Source of the DNA: Favolaschia claudopus
Lineage: Eukaryota; Basidiomycota; Agaricomycetes; Agaricales; Mycenaceae
DNA: 64,000 nt
Assembly: GCA_037176885.1 (NCBI GenBank)
Contig: JAWWNJ010000121.1
Location: 496,001 to 560,000 of the forward strand
Reading direction: 5' to 3'
Within the stretch, counting starts at the first letter, position 1. Each line of letters begins with the position of its first letter. The notes beneath the pieces were generated by a model, which made no database searches, had not been told where the DNA came from, and saw only the letters and a program-made list of their open reading frames with translations. This document shows, one piece after another, positions 51,009-62,641 of this stretch. Made by a program: the position numbers and the translations under genes.

Positions 51009-51871
51009 ATGCGAGACGTAGGTATGTTCTTCCCCCCTGGTGCAATGCACGACTTTCTGCAAAGCACCTCCAGCTCTGTTTTCACCGAAATAATTGGCGC
51101 CGGTCTTGCTATAGTGTCGGGGCGTACCAATCTCTTCGTCGGGCTCGTCTCAGTCATTTTGGTTGCGCATACCATTAATCGTCATCGCCCATCCTCCAAG
51201 TTCGCCAGGCTCCAAACGGCGATCAGGAAAGTTGAAGACCTGTTGCTCCAGGCAGAGGAGTCTTGTTTGATGCATTGGCATGGCGATGTGGTGGAATTGA
51301 AAGTACGGCTGTTCAAGTACGCTCCTGCTGGCAGCACCGTCTTTTGTTTGTGGAAAATTAAACTCATCTTTATGCAGGGCAAAATTAGCGGCAGCCAACA
51401 TCGAGGCGAAAGTGACGATGCTTGGAATGCGCAACTCCGTCGCATTTCTCCCAATCCTATCAACAATTCGGGATACGCTGAGGAGCAAGACCAAAATATT
51501 CGAAGAACTGCGACAAACACCAGCATCTATCATAGAATATGTCCAGAGAGTGTGGCGGCTCACCCACCGAATCAATAAGTGTGGCCATGAAGTGAAGGAG
51601 ATCGAGAAGAGCATTCGGGTAAGTGCATTGGAAAATTCACTCATCCCCTAGCTGATGGTATAATCTTCTAGATACTGAGCATGAACGAACGCGGACGGCT
51701 GATTTTACAGGGGGTGAGGGAGGCTGAAGCGATAGCGACAAATAACATGTCGGGTAAGTTGTTACCTCTCTGAGATGGAATTTCGAAAGAGAACTTTTCA
51801 CAGGATGTGTTCGCAGACGTGTCGCAATTGGGGAAAGTGCATCCGCATCAATCGCGTCTTTCGATGGTTAA
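51009..51871 (+). CDS. Small membrane protein with coiled-coil domain (232 aa)
   Basis: Four exons, 51009-51316, 51378-51618, 51672-51753 and 51804-51871, with introns of 61, 53 and 50 nt, join into 232 codons. The start ATG is the first after the CCAAT-rich tandem repeat. Residues about 27-53 form one hydrophobic membrane segment (EIIGAGLAIVSG, NLFVGLVSVILVAHTI). Everything after is helical and charged (KFARLQTAIRKVEDLLLQAEES; GHEVKEIEKSIR), giving a membrane-anchored coiled coil. The C-terminus is RRRVAIGESASASIASFDG. Proteins of this plan, with one membrane span then coiled coil, are frequent in Agaricomycete genomes, but I know no function. No enzyme motif is present. Confidence 0.7.
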
Positions 51872-52395
51872 GTGTGAGTATCCTGTATTCATGCAGCCCT
51901 CGGTGCTTACCTCGTCCCTTGTGATTTCAGGGTGTAGAAAGAATGAGCTCGGCGCGACACTTGTGTGTAAAGTAATAGCGAGCTTTATCGGCAGTGAGAC
52001 TTGATCCTTGGTTGATCTCTGCTAAATATAAGACGAAAATGATTCTGATCCCTGTATGATCCGTTCATTCCAAGGAGACAGGGATGAACCGGCAAAATCA
52101 GACTTCGAAAATGGGTCAACTGATCACAATAGTTGAACGTAGATATTCAAAGCGATGACTTGAACGTGGTTAGAGTCTGCTGGACATCGAACACTCGGTG
52201 CTCGCTCGGGACCAGACAGAAATGAAGAGATATGTAGGGAACTATAAGTGTACAAAATATGGACAATTTACAAACGATCATCATGAATGATCTTCTGCAT
52301 CGGAATTCACAACTGCCCGTTTTTTCGTAACAGGCCAATCGGTTTCCCTGCGCTCGAACGTAACTCCGTCTGCCACAAGCAAATTGCTCGTTCAG
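51872..52395. other. Intergenic, no gene seen
   Basis: About 0.5 kb between the tail ends of the convergent membrane-protein and F-box genes; probably both 3' ends. Confidence 0.5.
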
Positions 52396-53594
52396 CTAAT
52401 AAAGTCCAGAGGGGAAAAAAATTAACAAACTAAGCCGTATGGACTGTAGGCTTTGGCATGCATTTCCCCAACGAACAACCGTATCGGAGGGGTTGCCCAC
52501 GGCGTTACGAAACTCAAGAACCTTGAGCGCGTCGAACTTCTCCAACGCAGCGGCGATAGTGTTTGAATCATCCTAACCAGCACACAAAACGTCAACCCGA
52601 AGTCTAGAAAAAAGATTCAAAGGAGAAGAAAAAGCGGACATGGGAGATCGGCGCCCTATTACGCCACATTTCAGTGAAAGTGAGATTTTGGACATGGGGC
52701 AAATTGGCAGCGATGATATGGAGGAGCGTCAGCCGCTGGCCCCTATCCCCGTAGCTCAGCACCGTGACGTTCTGCAACGTCGACACGCCGCGAAGATTCG
52801 CAAACGACGCCGCAGAAGTATCAGCGTCGGACGCATGCGTTAGAAATGTTATCTTCGTCAGAGGCACATCGTTGAAATCAAATAACTCGAGCAGCAAAGG
52901 CCGGGTGCACACATCGCGTAGCCCGGGGAGGCATATCCTCTGCAACCCGGGAGCGAATTCGATGGGATAGGGGTTGATAATCGTTACCGAATTCAGCGTC
53001 GCAGAATGGCGATTTAAAAAATCTGTCGCTGCCACCGCAGTCTCGGTTCGAAGATGACCATGGAACGTGGCAAGAGCAGGGAACCTAGCTTTCTGGAAAA
53101 GCGCGGAGTAGTCCATGCTGTAGGGCTGGAGTCGGATGAACTCGAGGGCAGACATGTTGCACAAAATGGTGGTCAATTTCTTCCCCTGCGCTTCAATGAG
53201 GTGGCCGCGACTGCAATCCAGAAACCAGGGCCCCGTCAGTATGCATTACGACCTCGAGGCCAAGAGATTCCCAGCAATAACAGAAGGTGGCAAGCACTCA
53301 CACTGCGGACGCCTCCAAGACAAACAAACGAATCATCCGCACCGGCGACTCTTTCTCCGCCACCCCCCTCCAAAACCCCTCCAAAAACCGCTCCAACTGC
53401 ACCTCGCTGCAGATCGTCACATAGCGATACAGCATCTGCGTCCCCATATTCCGCAGAAGCCGCGAAGTGCGACACATAGCAGCAAGGTCGGGTGTGGCCA
53501 GGCATTCGAGGATGATATACAGGCACTCGTTCGGAAGCCATGCTATGATGGACTTGAGAGATATGGCTCTTGCTGCGCTACGCATGAAGATCAT
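52396..53594 (-). CDS. F-box-like protein with LRR-type C-terminus (346 aa)
   Basis: Three exons, 53594-53302, 53210-52640 and 52572-52396, with introns of 91 and 67 nt, join into 346 codons. The start chosen is the ATG at 53594; an upstream TTG is in frame. Residues about 17-60 resemble an F-box (WLPNECLYIILECLATPDLAAMC, split here as LPNECLYIIL then ECLATPDLAAM, followed by TSRLLRNMGTQMLYRYV), which would bind Skp1 in an SCF ubiquitin ligase. The rest has the repeated Leu spacing of degenerate LRR-like F-box proteins (LPGLRDVCTRPLLLELFDF; ANLPHVQNLTFTEM). Such proteins form large, variable families in Agaricomycetes. The substrate is unknown. The last exon is the least certain. Confidence 0.7.
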
Positions 53595-53990
53595 GGTGAT
53601 GGAGGTCAAGATGGAGGTGGGAAGAGAGATGGGACGATGTGACTGGAACGATCACCTGATGTGACAAGACATGGCCATTGTTCAGTTTTCCCACGGCTGA
53701 GTGCGGTCCAAATGCGCGGAAACCGACCCCACCTGAAAGAAGATTCACTGAAACTGATGGCACTACTATGGCATTCAAGAAGTGAGCGGTTGCGGCAGAT
53801 CATACTGTTGCGATGATGGTCCATTGGTTTCTTGCGGTTTGAAACGAGAAAGGACCAAAGATTATTTATTTAGGCATGAACATGCATTGCGAGACAGCGA
53901 CTTTGAATTCGTTCTACAATCGCTTTAATTATAAGACCCCATTCACGGCCTTTCGACAGGTTACCAACTGGTTACTGTCGTTCTTACGGT
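53595..53990. other. Intergenic between F-box gene and P450
   Basis: A 396-bp gap between two genes on the same strand; it holds the promoter of the F-box gene and the 3' end of the P450. No further gene is seen. Confidence 0.5.
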
Positions 53991-56201
53991 TCAAGTTGCT
54001 TGAACAGATGCGGCTGCCTGCGGACTTCGTGGTGTTATTGCGCATTTGAACGGCAACGGAGAGCTATATCGATTTAAGATAGTAACGACAGAGTATCAAC
54101 GAAGATGACTCACAAGACGATTCCGCCGCTAAACTCGTATGATGGTTCGATTGGACACCCATCACTTCCAATCTCCTTCTTAATGTCAATGGTTGCTAAT
54201 AAAGATGCAATCGTGATCCAAATAGACGAATGCCCAAGACCTCTCCCAGGACAAATGCTATCAGTTAGTAAGTCGTGGGTACCGGAACATTAGAAGATCT
54301 ATGCATGTACCGTCGACCAAAACCGAAAGCACATTCATGAGGGTCTCGCACTGCTGGGTTGTGCTTGCCATTGAGAAGAAATCTCTCTGGTAAAAATTCC
54401 AAGGGTTCGGGATATTCCACCTGGGATGCATTAGATAACAGTAAATTCAGAGGAATCGCATGACTTCGTCATGAAGAATAGCCCTAGAAGATCATTAGTT
54501 GATCTACAGAGTCTTTTCACTGGGAGGAATAAAGTCGAACCCACCAAACATTTCCGAAGACAATTGATCCCGCCGGGAGATGATATCCTTCATATTCATC
54601 GTCAACGGTCAGCCTGTGAGGAACGCCTACCCCTTCTGTTTGGAAATCTTCACACAACGAGTCATGTTTGTGATCTTACCAAAAGGACCTGCATTCTTCC
54701 ACCGCAGAACCTCTTTCACGACGGCAGCAGTGTATGGTAATGCCTCTTCGTCACAAAAATTCGGAAGATTGCCGACCCCAAGCACGGAGTCGAGTTCTTG
54801 CTGGGCTTTCTTCTGGGCGTCGGGATTGACTAACATGGCGAGCATGAAAGTGCTCAGTGTCGAAACTATTATGTCAGCACCCGCCAAGTACATCATTGCG
54901 GCCACATTCTTCACTGTAAGTTCTTGATAATAATTCTTTCCTTGTTCAAGTTCATGGAGAGCGTTGACCGTAAAGCAGGGCCGTGCGGTTCCTGATTCCT
55001 GAAGTGACATTGAAATTCAACCCCGAGCTGAGCCTGAGAAGAGTCGGAGAAGACGTACAATTTTTTCCTTTGTTTCATTGAATGGAATATCTCGCACGGC
55101 GGAGGCCAATAGTTTCCCTCCCTGAGCAATTCGTTTGAAACCAGCCCCGGGAAACCAATTTGGTAAATGTCGAAGAATTGGAATGAAGTCCTGCGACCAA
55201 CTCAATCATTTCGCAGTCAACACCCGAACCAAGAGAAACGGGGCGCACAACAAGATATTGTCCAGGAATCATAACATCTGAAAATGCTTTTGTCGCCTCT
55301 TCTGCCAAGGCAATGAGATGTGAATTAGTGGCCTTTGGTTCCATTCCATATGCGACGGACATCATCATCTCGCCCGCCATTCTGTAACATTAGTCAAACG
55401 AGAAAACTTTATATGAATTGCAAGCCCGCAACTGATGAAGATGATTCAAATAATCCTGAGGTTCAACCATTACTCGCCCCAGGAGAGAGTGCACAGAGTT
55501 GCGCAGTACAGCGCGAAATTCGGAGATATCATTCAGTCCTTCGGTGAACAATCGTCGATGAATCCGCCTAAGTAAGATAGCCACGCAGTGAGATGGCAAG
55601 TCGTTCAAAAGATCACAACCTTCACCATTCGTCTCCTGAAGGGGCTCGTGAGATACAGGGATATATCGTATTCAAAGCCTACCGTATTTCATGAGTGCTT
55701 TCGAAAGTAAGTGTTCTTGAATCGGAAATCGTGGAAAATGGTTCACCTAACAGAAAATCCCACCCCATTAGATCACCGGCCATTGGAAATGCTGGTCTAA
55801 AATCTTTTTCAGCGTTGGCGGGTGGAAGTTAGGGCCACGGACCTGTCAGAATATATTGAAGCCCGTTTCTCGAGGAGCGCCTCGGTAGCCGCGAACGATG
55901 ATAGCACAATCACAGAGGTGCCTGCGAGATTAAGATGAATGATGTCCGAATCTAAGGACTATTTCAGGCACGAGCCACAGCGAGAGGGATAAATAGAATG
56001 ACTGTATCTTCTACTCCACTGCATGCACGCCTCCCAAGGGCGGGCGGTCATGCTGAATAGGTTTCCGACGATGGGTAGTTGTGGAGGACCAGGCGGAAGT
56101 CGGAGCTTTGAACGGGTACCAGAGGATAGCCAAGTATATATCCCTGCGACGAGGGCAAATGTCCCAAGCATCATAACGATAGTGGGGTTGTTAGATAGCA
56201 T
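53991..56201 (-). CDS. Cytochrome P450 monooxygenase 1 (509 aa, 14 exons)
   Basis: A class II P450, membrane-anchored in the endoplasmic reticulum and reduced by a P450 reductase; probably oxidises the terpene made by its neighbour. Exons: 56201-56003, 55951-55843, 55796-55747, 55697-55683, 55635-55626, 55567-55433, 55381-55249, 55190-55059, 54998-54680, 54626-54545, 54483-54465, 54420-54311, 54257-54114, 54063-53991; they sum to 1530 nt without a break. In order: an N-terminal anchor, the proline hinge PPGPP, the C-helix WRIHR (WxxxR), the I-helix AGADIIVS, the K-helix KEVLR (ExxR), PERF and the haem loop FGFGRRICPG. Exons 4 and 5 are only 15 and 10 nt. The first donor, GTCATT, is unusual. 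The family resembles O-methylsterigmatocystin-oxidoreductase-like fungal P450s; no CYP number is assigned. Confidence 0.88.
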
Positions 56202-56839
56202 CTTGGGTTTCGTGTTGGAACCTAGGGAAGTTCACCCGGTTTTATACCATCGACAGGATTTTAAATTTTCCGGAATCCGAAAGGAAACACGAGATCCTTC
56301 GATGCAAGACAGTCCTTGGATGACGGGGGCGTATGAATCTCATCAAGATTAAATTTCGGAAGTCAACAACTTGTCTGTCGACGTCCTCGCATTCAGCCGG
56401 TAGGGCGCCGGTCATCCTTGAACCCGAGGGCCGAAGATAGACACAAGAAGAAAGGGACAAACCATGGTAGAGGGCAGCTCTCAACCAATGGACATGTACC
56501 GGCGCCCTATTTAACTTCACCTGAAGGTAATTGCTGTTCCATAGATCCTATCATGGGCAGAGATTCCAGAATCTATCGAGAGCAAGCTTATGCACAATTT
56601 AATCAAATCCGAAGAAGACGGACAACGAACCACAGAAATGCAACTCCGTGAAAGAATGCCGTCTATCAGACATCTTCGCTGTCGACCTTCGGATAACAGG
56701 AAGCAATAAAAGGTATCCGGCACTTCAGCGTCGCGGGTGCGAGCGCAGTGAGTTCTCGATGGAAAAACGTGGTCTGCAACTCGGTATTTGCGTCCACCGG
56801 GTTCAGCTGTCTGAGCAATCGATTACACAGTCTCTCCGA

Positions 56840-57075
56840 CGCACCGCGGTACTGGTATTTCGCTGATGGTTTTGTCCGCCGCGGTGCCTACGTAAATAGA
56901 TAAGAAAATTCGAATGCTGCTTTCTGATACACTCGTACCTATTGTACCCGCCCAGAAAGTGTCCCGACTCCATCCCCGAGGCAAAGATCGGCAGTTAATA
57001 ACTTCCGAGAGTATCAGGTTTGCCACGACATCCAATGCGAATTTCCGCCTATCGTAGAGGCACGGAGCCTACAAT
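56840..57075 (-). repeat. Inverted homologous block upstream of P450 1 (pair with 59848-60075)
   Basis: Read on the minus strand, this block aligns with plus-strand 59848-60075. Both contain ATCTATTTACGTAGGCACCG, then CAAAACCATCAGCGAAA and AGTACC/CCGCGG, preceded by related GGAAGTTA(C/T)T phrases. It lies about 640 bp upstream of P450 1, against about 150 bp for its partner. Confidence 0.75.
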
Positions 57076-57598
57076 TTTTACTGGAACGGAGTTCAATCGT
57101 CCCCCGATAACGACGCGTAACCAGACACGGTAAAATTTCTGTTTTTGCTGGCGACTCGTCTCGAGCTTAGAGAAGATATTACATTTACGTTTCGCAGTGC
57201 GCAACACCGTCTGGCGGTGGAAGATTTGTGGCAGTCAAGTCGTGCTACTCTCGGCACTTATTCGTGAGGTGCGCGGCGTCGAATGAGTAAGAATCGATGA
57301 GTGATGAGTGAGCTACTATCTGCAAATACAACATGCTCCCACCTGAATTTGCAAAGAATCACACTGAATATGGTCATTTGGTGACTTCTTGAAGCGGGCC
57401 ACAATTATTCACGGCCCGATACAGGGAGAAGGACGTATGGAACGAAGAGATATGGATTGTGCTGCGATAAACGTTCGCGGAGTGCAAGGAGCGACGACAT
57501 TCACGGCTCATACTGACGTGCAAAATGGACTAGACCATTCCGTTCATTCGTTGCATTGCCTTCGCGTCAGCCCCGTTCATTGAGTAGGGTCAGAACAC

Positions 57599-57604
57599 TA
57601 TAAA
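57599..57604 (+). promoter_or_regulatory. TATA box of the terpene synthase gene
   Basis: TATAAA within CACTATAAAGC lies 59-64 bp before the ATG at 57663, a normal position for a fungal core promoter. Confidence 0.55.
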
Positions 57605-57662
57605 GCATTCAAACTTCACACTTGTTGGCATAATTTCATACGTCTCGTACCTCTCTTCCTGA

Positions 57663-58921
57663 ATGTCCACCCGCAATTACGCAGAATGCCTCCAGCGTTA
57701 TTTCGACTCGATCGGATACCGTTACCAGCCTCTTCCCCCGCCCGATCCCGAGTACTGGGAGCGACTCCATACTTGGGTCATTGACGTCTTGGGACCCACA
57801 ACATCTTGGAGCAACAAACAGCTTGCCGCGCTGGAACACGCGGCAGGGATTTACATCGAGCGAGGCTACGGATACGCCAGTCTCGATGTCCGATTTCTCT
57901 ATGCGCGACTCACCGCTCTTTGCCTCTTCGTCGACGATTCTATCGAGAACGATACTCTCTTCGTTGATGTCGCCAAGTTTTCCCACCAAATGTATCGTGG
58001 ACAAGAGCAACAGCATCCTGCGCTAGCGTTGTATCAGGCTACAATGCAGGAGCTATCGGATATTCACGGGAATAATACCGTTCTGCGCGACTTGGCTGTC
58101 CTTCCGTGGATCGTTCATATCGATGCGTGCATGATAGAGAAACAGATTCTGACTCTTGAGGTTAGTTTTGAACACCTTGCACTTCAGCAACTAACTGATC
58201 TTCTTACAGCAGGGCAGCGGGGACCCAAGAGATCCATGTGTGTCGCCCAAGGCTTCCCAACCGAGTCTTCTCGCTCTAGCGCCAAAGTTGTAAGTAGGTT
58301 CAGAACTCAATCAAGAGTGGCGTTGACCATACCGGATGCTGTATAGTCCGCATTACATGCGAGGCAAGAGCGGAATCGCCGAAGCCTATGCAGCGCTCAT
58401 TTTCAAAGCAACGAAGGCACAGGATCTGCCATTGATTAGATACGTCAGAGCATTGCCAGATTTGTTATTTTTCCTCGTACGTCAAGTTCGAGTGCAAGTA
58501 CAGGAAATTCTGACAAACCGGTCTATAGGAGGTCAACAACGATGTCCTGTCGTTCTACAAGGAGGAATTAGCGGGAGAAACTTATAACCTGATCCACCTA
58601 CGCACACAATCCCTTGTATCCGTCGGAGCAAAGGGGACAGGCATCAACGGACAGTGGACTCTACAAGACACCGTGCGATTGCTTTGCGACGAACTCAGAG
58701 ATTCCGTACTGAGGATTGACGGGTTGTTCCGGCTGGAGCAGTGCGAACGGAGCATGAGAGGTGAATGGGACGAGAAAGACGGAGTGAACGATCTGGACGA
58801 TGTTGATTTGGAGATTGCGAGACAGTGGAGATTTGCCCGAGATGGGAATATTGCATTCCACCTTGATTGCAAAAGATACAAGCTAGATTTTCTGAAGGAG
58901 GCCGTTATATACGCAAATTAG
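57663..58921 (+). CDS. TRI5-family sesquiterpene synthase (366 aa)
   Basis: A class I terpene cyclase expected to ionise farnesyl diphosphate, with Mg2+, and fold it to a sesquiterpene in the cytosol. Exons 57663-58160, 58210-58289, 58347-58476 and 58529-58921 (introns 49, 57 and 52 nt) give 366 codons, near the usual 370-385 of trichodiene-synthase relatives. The first metal site is D91-D-S-I-E95 within LCLFVDDSIEND. The second is the NSE triad N240-D-x2-S244-x2-K-E248 within NNDVLSFYKEEL. Both are intact. Helical C-terminal sequence (LEIARQWRFARDGNIAFH) matches the family. Basidiomycete members of this family often make products other than trichodiene, so the product is not assigned. It is flanked by two inverted P450s. 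Confidence 0.9.
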
Positions 58922-60226
58922 ACAGTGCAAACATACCATACGACCTGGTTTTGTTCTGAAAGTTATTAGCTCTTCGATTTTCCATGCAGTGTCGTGTTGT
59001 GCATCGTTCCCTGAGGGGCCCTCGCCGCACCGTCAGCGAGCGGAATCGCGGACAAGTTTGAGCCTCAGTGAGGCTTCAAGTAACTATCAAGTTGTCTGGA
59101 CTCTGAGGCAGGTCAGCCTTGGCTCAGCTACGTCTTGGCCACGTCATGGCACGGGAGAACAGCCAGCCCAAGGCGGCAAAGGGAGTCGGAACTTGGAAGT
59201 AGAGCGAGTAGGAATCAGAGATTGTGTAAAGACTTGAGAGTGTCGAGCTCATAGCGAAGAGTTGGCGAAGAGGAAGTTGAGCGATTGTGGAGGAAACAGA
59301 AGCACGCTGTCATGTCACAGTGTGACAGTGCCCATGTCAGTGTCCCATCACCAATAACATGACCAAGCAACCGCACGTAAACACTTCCTCCCACCAGGCT
59401 CCATTTCTACCAATTTCACTCGACGTTATTTCTCACGCGACATACATACTCAACTGGTCATAGCTTTTCAATCTGTCGTGTGATGTCTGGTGCGAAGATT
59501 GTTCCGCAGAATTTCTCGTCGAGAGTCGAGACTCGAATGACACGTTTTCAGCCACTCGCGAAATCTCGCATATCGCCATCTCATATTGCTTCGACTCTAC
59601 GAGTTCTTACTTCTCGACGCTCGTCATGGGTGCGCGTCACCGCCGTCATGCCACCCTCAATTCGCTGAAATTTGTACCGCTGTACAGCAGCATGACAGGC
59701 CAGGGCAGCATTTTTCCAAAGCCTTAGAAGACGGAATACTACATGCACGACATCCTCTAGTCGGAATGAGACACCAGCGAAAACACAAACTCTACATCTC
59801 GGGTATTGACCTACCAGGAACCCGACGAGGACTAATTCCGACGAAGATCAGGCTCCGCCCGACCACGATGAATCGAAATTTGCATTTGACCTCATGCCCA
59901 ACCTGTCGCTCTGGGAAGTTACTCACTGCTGATTCTTTAATAGAGAATGCCTTTCGTCGCTTGTACTACGAGAGGTATACGTGCAGCCGAAAGCAACGTC
60001 GGAGTTTTCACTATCTATTTACGTAGGCACCGTCGCGGGCAAAACCATCAGCGAAAACGCAGTACCACCGCGGGAGAAGGTGTGGAGTCGAATCCTGGAA
60101 CACTTTAGCCCCATCATAGGTCTTATCGCTCTCCACGGGGAGTCAAAGCCGCATGCCAATGATTCAACGCCCTCCCTATCCCCAACATAAAGCACCAGAC
60201 TTCGGTGCGGGGCCATCTCGTCAAAG
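58922..60226. other. Intergenic region upstream of P450 2
   Basis: No convincing gene. A 61-codon frame from the ATG near 59482 and an overlapping 146-codon frame have no domain or intron support. The segment 59848-60075 matches, inverted, the upstream DNA of P450 1. Confidence 0.5.
59848..60075 (+). repeat. Inverted homologous block upstream of P450 2 (pair with 56840-57075)
   Basis: It aligns with the reverse complement of 56840-57075, best over the CTATCTATTTACGTAGGCAC core and the following CAAAACCATCAGCGAAA. The block ends about 150 bp before the P450 2 ATG, so it probably belongs to its promoter. Confidence 0.75.
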
Positions 60227-62641
60227 ATGATTTCCTCCCTTCTGCTCATCGTATTTGCAGCAGCGCTCTGCGCATGGTTTGCTTCATATCTACGTGCAAA
60301 GTCGCTTCCCCCATTCCCCCCTGGTCCGCCACAATGTCCTCTTGTGGGGAATCTGTTCAGCTTGACGTCGCGGCCATGGGAGCCTTGCATGCAGTGGAGC
60401 AGGGAATATCGTGCGTGATTGAATTCCTCGCCGTCTCAGTCTGCATCGTGTACTGCCCGAAAGGGATGAATGACTAATCTTGCCAGTAGATTCAGACATC
60501 ATCCGTCTTAATCTCGTTGGGACCTCTGTGATTGTCTTGTCATCTTTATCTGCGACTGAGGCACTTCTCGCAAAGCGGTCGGCGATTTATTCGGATCGGT
60601 GAGGCGTAGCCTGTGGGGTTGGATGGATTTTGATTGAGCTTGCGGCGTGCTCTAGACCCCCGGCACCGATGGCTTGCGATCTCATGGGATGGAAATATCT
60701 CTTCGGTAGGTGGACTTTGAATCTCTCTACATCCTATTCAACAATCGCCTCTGTTATTACAGTGTTCATGAACTACGGTAAGTCGACAACGACATTGTCA
60801 AGCATCCTTCTTATCGGTCATCCGGATTTCTTTCCTTCGCAGGGGACGAATGGTTCGTTTGTCAACTCAATTTCACATCTCACGGAAACCTGAGTAACAT
60901 ACATACTTGTCCGCTAGGCGAACCCATCGACGATTATTTAGCCAAGAGCTAAGCCCACTTGCTACCGAAAACGAATTTCGCACGTCCACGCGTGTCTCTG
61001 CACATCATCTTCTACGGAGGCTGCTACACGAGCCAAAGGATTATTTGGAGCATTTATATCGGTGCGAATCTTTCTTCCTTCTATGTCTTCGATTTGATTT
61101 GAATTCGCTAAACAAAATCCGGGTGCATGTAATGTAGATATGCCGGAGAAGTCATAATCTCACTCACCTACGGCGGCGACGCCGCTGTCGGCGAGGCACC
61201 GTACATTCATTTAGCTGAACAAGGAACCAAGAATATCGCAAGCGCTGTGGTCCCTGGGCGCTTCCTCGTGGTGAGTCCATGTCATACCAATTGCTCCAAG
61301 GCACTTATATCGATCAATCTATCTTAGGATGTCCTCCCAATCCTACGCCACGTCCCCGAATGGTTCCCCGGTGCGGGGTTTCAAATCATCGCGCGCGAGG
61401 GGAAGAATTTGGCGGAGAAGATGAGGAATGTGCCGTTCATGGACATGAAGCGAAAGATGGTGATTCTTTGTTGCACCGTCTCTCTCAGTTTCATATGTGG
61501 TAGTAACGCATGTTTCCTCAACCCACAGGAAGAAGGCACGGCACAAGCCTGCTTCACCGTCAATGCCCTTCAAGCGCTCGACTCCTGCCGTGACTCCTCC
61601 TCGTACTTCGACGAATCCACTGTCAAAAACGTCGCCGCGGTGACGTCCATCGGAGGCGTCGAGACAATCGCTATGACGCTTTCTATATTTATTCTAGCCA
61701 TGGTGTTGAATCCCGATGTGTTGAAGAAGGCGCAGAGGGAGGTGGACGAGGTTGTGAAGCAGACAGGTGAGTACGGATAGATTCGGGCAGAGCCGACGAT
61801 GAATGATTATGCATGGGAGGTGAATTCCCGGACTTGAACGATGAGGACGTGTTGCCGTACGTTGCTGCGGTTATGAGGGAGCTGCTCAGGTGGAAGCCTT
61901 TGGCGCCAATAGGTGAGCTGTTGGTCGATGACTCTAAATGATTTCCCTTATGCTCATGCCCGGTACTACAGGCATCCCCCACCGTCTATCGACAGACGAC
62001 CATTATCAGGGGTATCACCTCCCAGCGGGATCCCTGGTCATTGGCAACGCTTGGTGGGTTGATTCCATCGTCTGAATTCTGATTCTTCTTCAAACCTTCT
62101 TTCTAATCGAGCAACTGTTAGGGCCATTTTGCGCGATGAGGTCCTTATTTATATTCTCCTCGTTGGTTGAACTGATCTTAACCGCCGTTTTAGAAATTGT
62201 ACGGACCCGACACGGAAGCGTTCAAACCCGAGCGTTTCCTTCACAGCGACGGGAAGCTCAACAAGACTATCCCCCACCCCGAAACAAGTGCTTTCGGTTT
62301 TGGGCGGCGGTACGCGCCATCCTCTCAACGCATATCTCAAATAACTGGCTCATGTGTGACTCTTCTTCCCCCTCAGCATTTGCCCTGGCAGCCACATCGC
62401 GATGTCGGCGGTTTGGATTGGCGTCGTCTCCATGTTGGCTAAGCTTGACATTGGTAGAAGCACCGATGAGACGGACGAGCGCGAGGAGCCGCATGAAATG
62501 GCATTCGGTGGCGGCGGTATGATGTGAGTTCGATGCTCTTTTCTCTTTTTATTCAATGCAGAAGTGAATCAAAATCGCAGAACACCACTGCCCTTCAAGT
62601 GCTCGCTCACTCTTAGGGCGGTGGAGGTGGTCGATATTTGA
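60227..62641 (+). CDS. Cytochrome P450 monooxygenase 2 (511 aa, 15 exons)
   Basis: A close paralogue of P450 1 in the opposite orientation, with the same expected role. Exons: 60227-60410, 60487-60598, 60656-60705, 60763-60777, 60843-60852, 60918-61061, 61138-61270, 61328-61459, 61529-61766, 61820-61912, 61972-62053, 62122-62140, 62194-62309, 62377-62523, 62581-62641; they sum to 1536 nt, 511 codons plus stop. It has an N-terminal membrane anchor, the hinge FPPGPP, the C-helix WRTHR, the I-helix GGVETIAMT (Gly where Ala is common), the K-helix RELLR, PERF and the haem loop FGFGRRICPG. The C-terminus TPLPFKCSLTLR matches the family. Microexons of 15 and 10 nt match P450 1 exactly; one intron (61767-61819) is absent from P450 1. 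Confidence 0.88.

Larger units (their letters stand above)
56202..57662. other. Divergent intergenic region between P450 1 and terpene synthase
   Basis: No gene is seen. It serves as the shared upstream region of two divergently transcribed genes, which fits co-regulation. The segment at about 56840-57075 is homologous, inverted, to DNA upstream of the second P450. Confidence 0.6.

Noticed and set aside
53991..56201. P450 1 as a pseudogene because its frames look broken
   Set aside because: With short introns and two microexons all 14 exons join in phase to 509 codons with every P450 motif intact.
59586..60026. 146-codon frame upstream of P450 2
   Set aside because: It runs into the inverted homologous promoter block and has no domain; the reading is probably by chance.
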